A stretch of DNA of 8,797 nucleotides, from positions 1-8,797 of the forward strand of contig CABKMN010000097.1 in the NCBI GenBank assembly GCA_902373525.1. The letters are read 5' to 3'. The position numbers were made by a program, and so were the translations under genes. Positions 1 to 6,546 of the stretch are shown in pieces. Each line of letters begins with the position of its first letter. Positions within the stretch are counted from its first letter, which is position 1. The DNA is from an uncultured Bilophila sp. (GTDB taxonomy: Bacteria > Desulfobacterota > Desulfovibrionia > Desulfovibrionales > Desulfovibrionaceae). Below the pieces are notes generated by a model. The model was not told the origin of the DNA and searched no databases. It saw only the letters and a program-made list of their open reading frames with translations.

Positions 1-20
1 GGGTTTGGGGAGGGGGAGGG
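1..20 (+). other. Potential G-quadruplex
   Basis: Four G-tracts of 3, 4, 5 and 3 bases are separated by loops of TTT, A and A, which fits the usual G3+N1-7 quadruplex rule on the plus strand. The tracts overlap the left arm of the inverted repeat at 5-57, so hairpin and quadruplex would compete. The motif is seen directly; folding in the cell is not shown. Confidence 0.5.
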
Positions 21-57
21 AAGCCCTTTTTCAAAAGGGTTCCCTCCCCCTCCCCAA
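5..57. repeat. Long inverted repeat (large hairpin) downstream of ybaB
   Basis: An 18-nt arm at 5-22 is perfectly complementary to 40-57. A nested 7-bp stem, CCCTTTT (24-30) with AAAAGGG (33-39), continues it, with only G23 unpaired and a two-base centre. One arm is almost pure G/A and the other pure C/T. It starts 20 nt past the ybaB stop, so on the minus strand it would form a very stable hairpin at the 3' end of the dnaX-ybaB transcript. No T-run follows it on the minus strand; a pyrimidine-rich, T-containing stretch (58-76) follows on the plus strand. It could be a transcript-end stabiliser, a terminator for a plus-strand gene outside the window, or a copy of a dispersed intergenic repeat. 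The fold is certain; the role is inference. Confidence 0.88.
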
Positions 58-77
58 TCTTCATCTTCTTTTCTTCA

Positions 78-389
78 TTAAATAATGCCGGGCAGCTTGA
101 TGCCGCCGGTGATGGCGCTGACTTCGCGGTCCATAGTGGCGCGTCCGACGCGGATGGCTTCGTTGACGGCGGCCAGGACGAGGTCCTGAAGCATTTCGAC
201 GTCGCCGCCTTCGAGGGCCTTGGGATCGATGGTGATGGACTTGATGTCCTGCTTGCAGGTGGCGACGACCTTGACCATGCCGCCCCCGCTGGAGGCTTCG
301 ACGGTCCGTTCGGCCATTTCCTGCTGCATTTTGGCGATTTTGTTCTGCATGACGCCGGCCTGGCGTACAAGATCATTCATGTTGCGCAT
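78..389 (-). CDS. ybaB: YbaB/EbfC family nucleoid-associated protein
   Basis: This 103-residue protein has the length and layout of the YbaB/EbfC family: small dimeric DNA-binding proteins that coat the nucleoid and are usually encoded between dnaX and recR. The N-terminal helix (about residues 4-30, rich in Q, K, E and M) is followed by a glycine stretch (35-37), a beta region (MVKVVATCKQDIKSITID, 38-55) and a C-terminal helix starting near DVEMLQDLVLAAVNEAI (63-79). The start at 389 is favoured over the ATG at 380 because AAGGAG lies 6 nt upstream of it. It follows dnaX by 39 bp on the same strand with no terminator between, so the two are probably one operon. A recR gene would be expected beyond position 1 but is not in the window. 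The family assignment is confident; the exact cellular role is poorly defined even in model bacteria. Confidence 0.95.
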   Translation of the reverse strand: MRNMNDLVRQAGVMQNKIAKMQQEMAERTVEASSGGGMVKVVATCKQDIKSITIDPKALEGGDVEMLQDLVLAAVNEAIRVGRATMDREVSAITGGIKLPGII

Positions 390-428
390 GCTGAGCTCCT
401 TGAAAGGATCGGTTGGGAGAGGATTCCC

Positions 429-2435
<2,007 letters not shown>

Positions 2436-2460
2436 GCGGGGCACCGGAAGGAAAGGTTGT

Positions 2461-2475
2461 CCCGGCGGGGCCGGG
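2461..2475. repeat. Short GC hairpin in the dnaX leader
   Basis: CCCGGC and GCCGGG form a perfect 6-bp stem with a GGG loop, between the ilvE terminator and the dnaX start. It would lie in the dnaX leader RNA about 25 nt upstream of the ATG. Its role is unknown. Confidence 0.4.
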
Positions 2476-2477
2476 AG

Positions 2478-2504
2478 AAAACGGGGGAGGAGAGCCCTCC
2501 CCCG
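2478..2504 (-). terminator. Intrinsic terminator after ilvE
   Basis: A perfect 9-bp stem (CGGGGGAGG paired with CCTCCCCCG, plus-strand 2482-2490 and 2496-2504) with a 5-nt loop is followed on the minus strand by TTTT (2481-2478). It begins 8 nt past the ilvE stop codon, the normal place for a Rho-independent terminator. The T-run is short, so read-through into dnaX about 40 nt further on is possible. Confidence 0.75.
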
Positions 2505-2511
2505 GAACGGA

Positions 2512-3435
2512 CTAGAACGAGTAGTTGGTCAGCCACTGGCTGTAGCGCGGGTCCTGCCCCTTGATGGCCTTGAAGTAGGCGCTCTGGAGGGCCTTGGTCA
2601 CCGGACCGGCATGGCCTTCCCCGATGGTGCGGTTGTCGAGTTCGCGGATGGGCGTCAGTTCGGCGGCGGTGCCGCTGAAGAACGCTTCGTCGGCGTAGTA
2701 GACTTCGTCGCGGGTGAAGAGCTGTTCCTCGACGGTGTAGCCGAGGTCGCGGGCGATCTTGATGATGGAGTCGCGGGTGATGCCGTCGAGGATGGCGGTC
2801 AGCGGCGGGGTCTTGATGATGCCGTTGCGGACGATGAAGAAGTTTTCGCCGGTGGCTTCGCAGACGTAGCCGTTGGTGTCGAGCATCAGGGCTTCGTCAT
2901 AGCCGTCCTGCTTCACTTCCATCTTGGCGAGCACGGAGTTCACATAGTTGCCGGCGGCCTTGGCCTTGCTCATCAGGGTGTTGACGTGCATGCGGGCGAA
3001 GGAGCTGGTCTTTACGCGGATACCCTTTTCGAGGGCTTCGGCGCCGAGGTAGGCGCCCCAGGGCCACACGGCGATGATCAGGTGCGTGGGGTTGTTGCCG
3101 GGGAACACGCCCATGTCGCCTTCGCCGGCGAAGGCGAGGGGACGGATGTAGCCTTCGGGAAGTTTGTTCGCCACGACGGTGTCGACGATTGCCTTGGAAA
3201 TCTCGTCGGCGGAGTAGGGCATACCGAGGCCGAGGATTTTGGCGGAGTTGACGAGGCGCTTGGAATGCTCCGGCAGACGGAAGACGGCGGAGGTGCCGTC
3301 GGGGCAGGCGTAGGCGCGGATGCCTTCGAAGACGCCGGTGCCGTAATGGAGGCCGTGGGCAAGAACATGGACCTGAGCCTGATCCCAGGGGACCAGTTTC
3401 CCGTCAAACCAGATGAATTCCGTTTTCTGAAGCAT
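2512..3435 (-). CDS. ilvE: Branched-chain amino acid aminotransferase
   Basis: This 307-residue fold-type IV PLP enzyme transfers the amino group between glutamate and the 2-oxo acids of leucine, isoleucine and valine, the last step of branched-chain amino acid synthesis and the first of their breakdown. Visible family marks are YGTGVFEGIRAY (31-42), an arginine near R60 that fits the phosphate site, the catalytic lysine K159 in SKAKAAGNY (156-164), the cofactor-binding glutamate E193 in EATGEN (193-198), and SGTAAELTPI (254-263). Length is normal for the family. The ATG at 3435 has GAGGT upstream at 8-nt spacing. It is transcribed away from the decayed gene at 3661-4233 and ends at its own terminator before dnaX. 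D-amino acid and aminodeoxychorismate relatives share the fold, but length and motifs fit the IlvE branch. Confidence 0.95.
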   Translation of the reverse strand: MLQKTEFIWFDGKLVPWDQAQVHVLAHGLHYGTGVFEGIRAYACPDGTSAVFRLPEHSKRLVNSAKILGLGMPYSADEISKAIVDTVVANKLPEGYIRPLAFAGEGDMGVFPGNNPTHLIIAVWPWGAYLGAEALEKGIRVKTSSFARMHVNTLMSKAKAAGNYVNSVLAKMEVKQDGYDEALMLDTNGYVCEATGENFFIVRNGIIKTPPLTAILDGITRDSIIKIARDLGYTVEEQLFTRDEVYYADEAFFSGTAAELTPIRELDNRTIGEGHAGPVTKALQSAYFKAIKGQDPRYSQWLTNYSF

Positions 3436-3507
3436 GGGGATTACCTCTGTGACCCCGAAGGGCGAATTCGTTTGTGCGCTTCGGTAGATGAAGCGTTGCG
3501 ATCCGTT

Positions 3508-3536
3508 ACGCTAAGTGAAAGCGGAGCGGGGGTCAA
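3508..3536 (-). promoter_or_regulatory. Sigma70-type promoter for ilvE
   Basis: On the minus strand TTGACC (plus 3531-3536) is separated by exactly 17 bp from TAGCGT (3508-3513). The -35 box matches five of six consensus bases; the -10 box matches three. Transcription would start near 3501, giving a leader of about 65 nt. The leader contains CCGAAG and CTTCGG, which could close a hairpin just before the ribosome site. No leader peptide rich in Leu, Ile or Val is visible. Confidence 0.6.
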
Positions 3537-3660
3537 GGGTTCCGCCCGGCTTCTCCCAAGAATCCTTTCTTTACCGCCCGGATGCGCGCGGTGCGCCCCC
3601 CTTTTGGGGCGAAGCCACGTACGCTTGCCCCTCCGGTTCCGAACGGCGGCAAGGCGGCGT

Positions 3661-4233
3661 ATGATGGCGTCGTCCGACCTGATGGGTGATTTCTGGGGCG
3701 AGCTCCCCGTTGAAAGAGACGAACGGGCAACGGTCGGTCCTTCCGGGACGGCGCCGGACGCACGGACGGGCGGATCGACCGGTTTGGAGGCCCGTGCGGC
3801 TCCGGTTGCCCCCGCCGTACCGGGAGCAGTACAAGGTCCGAACGGGGGCTCCCTCAACCGGGCCTTTTCCAGGAACCCGAGCGTGGCGGCTACGGGATGC
3901 TTTACGAGGACGGCACTTATGCCGTATTCGTGAACGACGCCCACCTGTTCCAGATCGACGGCACGCAGGAGCCCGCGGGAGTGGCTCCACAACATCTGGA
4001 GCGATGAGGAGATTGCCGAACCGTTGAAAAGCTGGTGATCATCTCGTACATGTCCGGCACTCGCGTTTGCGTTTCGACCACGGCTGCCCCAAGGGCACGC
4101 GCTACGACGAACCGCAGGTGGTCTGCATCGAGACGGACGGGGTTGAAGAGGGATTGCGCGTGCCGACCTTGCGGCCTTCGTTGCCGGGCCGGTCATGGAG
4201 AAGACGAAGAGAGAAGATAAAAAGAGAAATTGA
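3661..4233 (+). pseudogene. Decayed protein gene with several frameshifts, family not recognised
   Basis: Protein-like stretches on the plus strand follow one another but switch frame repeatedly. They include FRDGAGRTDGRIDRF (from 3741), VRLRLPPPYREQYKV (in about 3782-3853), GYGMLYEDGTYAVFVNDAHL with FQIDGTQE behind it (within 3861-3971), EWLHNIWSDEEIAEPLKSW (3979-4035, then a stop), KLVIISYMSG (around 4029-4058), FDHGCPKGTRYDEPQVVCIE (within 4067-4153), and IARADLAAFVAGPVMEKTK with a basic tail ending at TGA 4231-4233. Each piece prefers G or C at the third codon position, as in the intact genes, and has a mixed, globular composition quite unlike the Arg/Pro-rich shadow frames on the other strand. 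ATG 3661, with AAGG 6 nt before it, could be the old start (MMASSDLMGDFWGEL). The original product would have been roughly 190 residues. I do not recognise the family. At least five frame changes make sequencing error an unlikely explanation. The exact boundaries of the pieces are approximate. Confidence 0.6.
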
Positions 4234-4614
4234 GCCGCTTCGAGACGGACGGTCTCCGTTCGCCGTCGGCAACGTCGGGGAAGGCTTCGCAGGCGGCGGA
4301 ACGTCCCGCCGCGTTTCGTCTTCTTAAAATCTCCTGCCGGGATACCTGTTGGTTTTCCCCGACGTACGCCGCGTTTCGCGTTCCGCACGCTCGAGCATGT
4401 GCGGCCCGGCGTACGATGAAGACGGCGGAGAAGGTTGCGATGATACGCTCAGGCATGTACTCGGCCCGGCGTTTTCCCCGCGCGTTTTTCGGCAATCGAC
4501 CGGCGAGGCTGTGTTTCCGCGCTGGTTTCCCCCGCACATGCGTTTGCCGTATGCCCCGCGGGTTGGTTTTCCTGTGTGTACAACCCGTTTCTGACGTTTT
4601 GAAAAGGAATATGC
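4234..4614. other. Intergenic spacer with no convincing gene
   Basis: Nothing here passes as a gene on either strand. The open frames (for example plus 4349-4594 and minus 4193-4537) are Arg/Pro-rich or lack a ribosome site. An 11-bp word, CGGCCCGGCGT, occurs at 4402-4412 and again at 4462-4472, each preceded a few bases earlier by GCATGT, which may be chance or a weak duplication. I found no convincing promoter for the downstream small gene and no TPP-riboswitch-like sequence. It may be an extension of the decayed gene's flank. Confidence 0.5.
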
Positions 4615-4848
4615 ATGGATCAGCCTCTGCCTTTTGAAATCCCCACCGTGACGGTCCTCCTCCAGCCGGAGGAGCAGGTCATCGAAATCCCTCGCCACAA
4701 GGTGAAGAACGTCAAACTGCTGCTCAAGCATCTGGGCATCCGCGAGTGTACCGCGCTCGTGGCCCGCGGGCGCGAGCTGCTCACGCCGGACCGCGCCGTC
4801 CTGCCCCACGACAGCCTCCTTGTCCGCAAGGTGACGTCGAGCGGGTGA
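4615..4848 (+). CDS. ThiS/MoaD-like beta-grasp sulfur-carrier-type protein
   Basis: This 77-residue protein has the beta-grasp outline of ThiS/MoaD sulfur carriers: two N-terminal strands (VTVLLQPEEQVIEIP, 12-26), a helix (VKNVKLLLKHLGI, 30-42), a strand (CTALVARGRELL, 45-56), then TPDRAVLPHDSLLVRKV (57-73) and the extreme C-terminus TSSG. In this family the C-terminal glycine is adenylated by an E1-like enzyme and charged with sulfur. Here the tail is Ser-Gly instead of the usual Gly-Gly. The ATG at 4615 has AGGA 6 nt upstream. The gene stands alone between a gene relic and a terminator, with no thiamine, molybdopterin, E1-like or tRNA-thiolation gene in the window, so its partner pathway cannot be read from context. 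The family is likely; the function is open. Confidence 0.75.
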   Translation: MDQPLPFEIPTVTVLLQPEEQVIEIPRHKVKNVKLLLKHLGIRECTALVARGRELLTPDRAVLPHDSLLVRKVTSSG

Positions 4849-4870
4849 GGGAAAGACGTTTCCGCACGCG

Positions 4871-4906
4871 AAAGGGAGAAATCCGGTCTCGGATTTCTCC
4901 CTTTTT
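4871..4906 (+). terminator. Strong intrinsic terminator between convergent genes
   Basis: A perfect 14-bp stem (4871-4884 with 4891-4904) closes a 6-nt loop and runs into TTTTT (4902-4906) on the plus strand, 22 nt past the stop of the ThiS-like gene. Read on the minus strand the same stem lies downstream of the Spy/ZraP-like gene with a short TTT, so it could serve both convergent genes, though it is better built for the plus strand. Confidence 0.9.
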
Positions 4907-4935
4907 CGTAAACAATCCGCGTTGGGAGCGGCGCA

Positions 4936-5520
4936 TCAATACATGGGCATGATCGGCATGAGGCCCATCATGTTCTGGTGATGGTAGCCGCGCATCATGC
5001 CGCGTCCGCCCATCATTCCGCCCATGCCGGAGCCGGGCCCGTAACCGCCGCGCATCCCGTAGCCGGGCATGCCGCGGTGCATGGGACAGGGCGTGTAGCC
5101 GTCGGAGCAGGTGCCGCGCGGGATGGCGATGCCGACCTCGCTGGACAGGCGGTCGGCCATCGTGTCGTGCACCTTGATCATCTGCGTGTGCAGGGCCGCG
5201 ATTTCGGCGGCGAGCTTGGCGATGGCCTCATGGTCCATGTTGGGCATGCTGGCCATGGTTTCGATCTGGATGCGCTTCGCCATCATCTGCTCGCGCAGGG
5301 GGAGCATGGCCTCTTCGGCGGCCTTGATGATTTCGTTGTACTTGGCCTGCTTTTCGGGCGTCAGGGCCCGAAAGTCGGCGTTGTTGTCGAACGAGCTGAC
5401 GGGCGGCATCATGCCGTCCTGAGCGGCGGCGGGGACCGCTTCCTCGGCGTGGGCGGGCAGGGCGCAGGAGAGGGTGGCCGCAAGAGCCATGAACAGGAAC
5501 GCTTTCAAGTAGGTACGCAT
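4936..5520 (-). CDS. Periplasmic Spy/ZraP/CpxP-family protein with Met/Gly-rich tail
   Basis: Numbered from the ATG at 5520 this is 194 residues. It has a signal peptide (KAFLFMALAATLSCALPAHA, cleavage after A25), then an LTPEKQ motif (53-58) of the LTxxQ type that marks Spy/CpxP/ZraP proteins, and a long amphipathic helical stretch (about 56-130). The family forms periplasmic all-helical oligomers that act as chaperones or metal sensors under envelope or zinc/copper stress. The tail (147-194) holds 13 methionines, many glycines, H148 and H180-H181, and is preceded by C138 and C145, suggesting metal binding, perhaps Cu(I) or zinc; that is inference. The longer frame to 5634 is rejected because GGAGG lies 8 nt before 5520 and the signal peptide begins there. 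A promoter with a palindromic operator lies just upstream. No two-component genes are nearby. Confidence 0.85.
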   Translation of the reverse strand: MRTYLKAFLFMALAATLSCALPAHAEEAVPAAAQDGMMPPVSSFDNNADFRALTPEKQAKYNEIIKAAEEAMLPLREQMMAKRIQIETMASMPNMDHEAIAKLAAEIAALHTQMIKVHDTMADRLSSEVGIAIPRGTCSDGYTPCPMHRGMPGYGMRGGYGPGSGMGGMMGGRGMMRGYHHQNMMGLMPIMPMY

Positions 5521-5553
5521 ATCCCAAACCTCCGGTTGAATGTCGTTTCCGAA

Positions 5554-5582
5554 AGCATAGGGAGGCGGACGGGACGAAACAA
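5554..5582 (-). promoter_or_regulatory. Promoter of the Spy/ZraP-like gene
   Basis: On the minus strand TTGTTT (plus 5577-5582) lies 17 bp before TATGCT (5554-5559), giving a start near 5547 and a short leader of about 27 nt that contains the GGAGG ribosome site. The -35 box is inside a perfect palindrome, so activity is probably controlled by whatever binds there. Confidence 0.6.
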
Positions 5583-5593
5583 TGATTGTTTCG
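5575..5593. promoter_or_regulatory. Perfect 19-bp palindromic operator
   Basis: The minus strand reads CGAAACAATCATTGTTTCG, with 9-bp arms that match exactly around one central base. It covers the -35 box of the Spy/ZraP-like promoter. The inner AATnATT core and 7-1-7 spacing resemble sites of Fur-superfamily regulators (Fur, Zur, PerR), which would suit a metal-stress gene, but no regulator is encoded here and the assignment is inference. Confidence 0.65.
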
Positions 5594-5632
5594 ATGAGAG
5601 GCGGGGCGGCGGGGAAAGCGGAAAAAAGGCAC

Positions 5633-5662
5633 AAAAAAAGGACCCCGGAATACCGGAAGCCC
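5633..5662 (-). terminator. Intrinsic terminator after tRNA-Pro
   Basis: Read on the minus strand, an imperfect stem (GGGCTTCCGG against CCGGGGTCC, with two G-T pairs and one mismatch) around a TATT loop is followed by seven Ts. It starts about 11 nt after the tRNA 3' end. Confidence 0.75.
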
Positions 5663-5673
5663 TCTCATATGAC

Positions 5674-5750
5674 TGGTCGGAGCGACTGGATTCGAACCAG
5701 CGACCCCCTGGTCCCAAACCAGGTGCGCTACCAAGCTGCGCCACGCTCCG
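5674..5750 (-). tRNA. tRNA-Pro, anticodon UGG, CCA encoded
   Basis: The 77-nt minus-strand gene folds as a full cloverleaf: acceptor CGGAGCG/CGCTCCG, D stem GCGC/GCGC, anticodon stem CCTGG/CCAGG around the loop TTTGGGA (anticodon TGG, decoding CCN proline codons), T stem GCTGG/CCAGT with loop TTCGAAT, discriminator A and an encoded CCA. C1-G72 is typical of bacterial proline tRNAs. It lies 51 bp downstream of pal on the same strand, with a hairpin but no clear promoter between them. Confidence 0.97.
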
Positions 5751-5755
5751 TACGA

Positions 5756-5786
5756 CTCACGCCGCCTTGCGGGAAGGCGGCGTGAG
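5756..5786. repeat. Perfect 13-bp hairpin between pal and tRNA-Pro
   Basis: CTCACGCCGCCTT (5756-5768) and its exact complement (5774-5786) enclose a 5-nt loop. It lies 15 nt after the pal stop and 5 nt before the tRNA 5' end. No T-run follows on either strand, so it is a poor intrinsic terminator. It could protect the pal mRNA 3' end or mark a processing point in a pal-tRNA transcript. Confidence 0.85.
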
Positions 5787-5801
5787 CATCAGAAAGTCAA
5801 A

Positions 5802-6299
5802 CTATTTCGCGATAACGCGGAAGTCGTCGCGACGGTTCTTCGACCAAACGGCGGGACCGGTGCCTTCAACGGCGGGACGTTCCTTACCGAAGGAGATCAT
5901 TTCCATCTGGTCGGGGTTCACGCCGAGCATGACGAGGTATTCGTAAGCGGCGCGGGCACGACGTTCGCCGAGGGCGAGGTTGTATTCCTGGGTGCCACGG
6001 GCGTCGCAGTTGCCTTCGATGCGCACGCGGATGCTGGGATAGGCTTTCATCAGCTCGGCCTTCTGGCGGAGCATGTCGCGGGATTCGGCCTTGATGTCGG
6101 ACTTGTCGAAGTCGAAGTACACGACGCCGTCGGAAATGGCCTGGGCGGCGCGTTCGATGGCGGCGGCAGCAGCGCTGTTGTCTTCAACGGGAGCAGCGGG
6201 AGCCACATCGGCACCGGTCTGCTTCTTGGCGCAACCAAAACCGGCGCCCATAGCCACAACGAGGGTCACAACGAGAGCCAAACGTTTGAAAGTGTTCAT
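5802..6299 (-). CDS. pal: Peptidoglycan-associated lipoprotein Pal
   Basis: Pal is the outer-membrane lipoprotein of the Tol-Pal system; its OmpA-like domain grips peptidoglycan diaminopimelate and it binds TolB. This 165-residue protein has a lipoprotein signal ending at C23 (GFGC, an unusual lipobox with Gly at -3), an Ala/Pro linker (about 30-55), and the OmpA_C domain: VYFDFDKSDI (60-69), IEGNCDARGTQEYNLALGERR (94-114, split here by its key N97, D99, R101, N107 and R114) and NRRDDF (155-160). The ATG at 6299 is chosen over the upstream frame to 6332 because AGGAGG lies 8 nt before it and the signal peptide starts there. Ala at +2 favours outer-membrane sorting. It is in the same orientation as tolB but 247 bp away with its own promoter. 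Confidence 0.95.
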   Translation of the reverse strand: MNTFKRLALVVTLVVAMGAGFGCAKKQTGADVAPAAPVEDNSAAAAAIERAAQAISDGVVYFDFDKSDIKAESRDMLRQKAELMKAYPSIRVRIEGNCDARGTQEYNLALGERRARAAYEYLVMLGVNPDQMEMISFGKERPAVEGTGPAVWSKNRRDDFRVIAK

Positions 6300-6360
6300 C
6301 TCTTTTTCCTCCTGAGCGAGACTCGCCCGCACAGAAAAACGGTTGATAAAATTCCTTCTT

Positions 6361-6390
6361 CCTTGCGCATACTACCCTGCACACGCAAGG
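6361..6390 (-). promoter_or_regulatory. Hairpin at the 5' end of the pal leader
   Basis: In the minus-strand RNA, CCTTGCGTGTGC can pair with GTATGCGCAAGG along 12 bp (several G-U pairs in the inner half) around the loop AGGGTA. The predicted pal transcript starts at about 6389, so the hairpin would be the very first part of the mRNA. It could protect the 5' end from decay. Because the inner pairs are G-U, the fold works only as minus-strand RNA. Confidence 0.55.
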
Positions 6391-6395
6391 GCTGA

Positions 6396-6424
6396 AGGTT
6401 ATTCCGGCAAACCTGTATTGTCAA
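6396..6424 (-). promoter_or_regulatory. Sigma70-type promoter for pal
   Basis: A perfect TTGACA (plus 6419-6424) is followed after exactly 17 bp by TAACCT (6396-6401) on the minus strand. The predicted start near 6389 leaves a leader of about 90 nt before the pal ATG. Confidence 0.75.
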
Positions 6425-6486
6425 GTTGGTAGGGCGTCTTTTCGGCTGATTTCCGCGTGAATTTTCCTGCGCGAAAACCGGTTGCG

Positions 6487-6504
6487 GAGACGGCGAACCG
6501 CCTC
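6487..6504 (-). terminator. UUCG-loop hairpin after tolB, possible weak terminator
   Basis: Minus-strand GAGGCGG and CCGTCTC pair (one G-T) around a TTCG tetraloop, about 42 nt past the tolB stop. A TTTT follows only 9 nt later, so termination here would be weak; RNA 3'-end stabilisation is equally possible. Confidence 0.4.
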
Positions 6505-6546
6505 TCGCGCCTCTCTAAAAAACGCTTCCTCCTCCGTCAAGCCCCG

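Noticed and set aside
3594..3612. CGCCCC/GGGGCG hairpin upstream of the gene relic as a terminator
   Set aside because: Only 6 bp and no T-run on either strand.
3441..4388. A 315-residue minus-strand frame in the ilvE to ThiS-like interval
   Set aside because: Highly basic and proline-rich with poorer third-position GC than the plus-strand relic it opposes, and no ribosome site.
4349..4594. An 81-residue plus-strand frame starting with TTG upstream of the ThiS-like gene
   Set aside because: No ribosome site, low-complexity R/P/F composition and no recognisable motif.
4390..4614. A TPP riboswitch in front of the ThiS-like gene
   Set aside because: No CUGAGA-type core or paired helices could be found in the leader.
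5674..5750. tRNA-Pro as an integration site of a mobile element
   Set aside because: No integrase and no duplicated tRNA 3' end is visible in the window.
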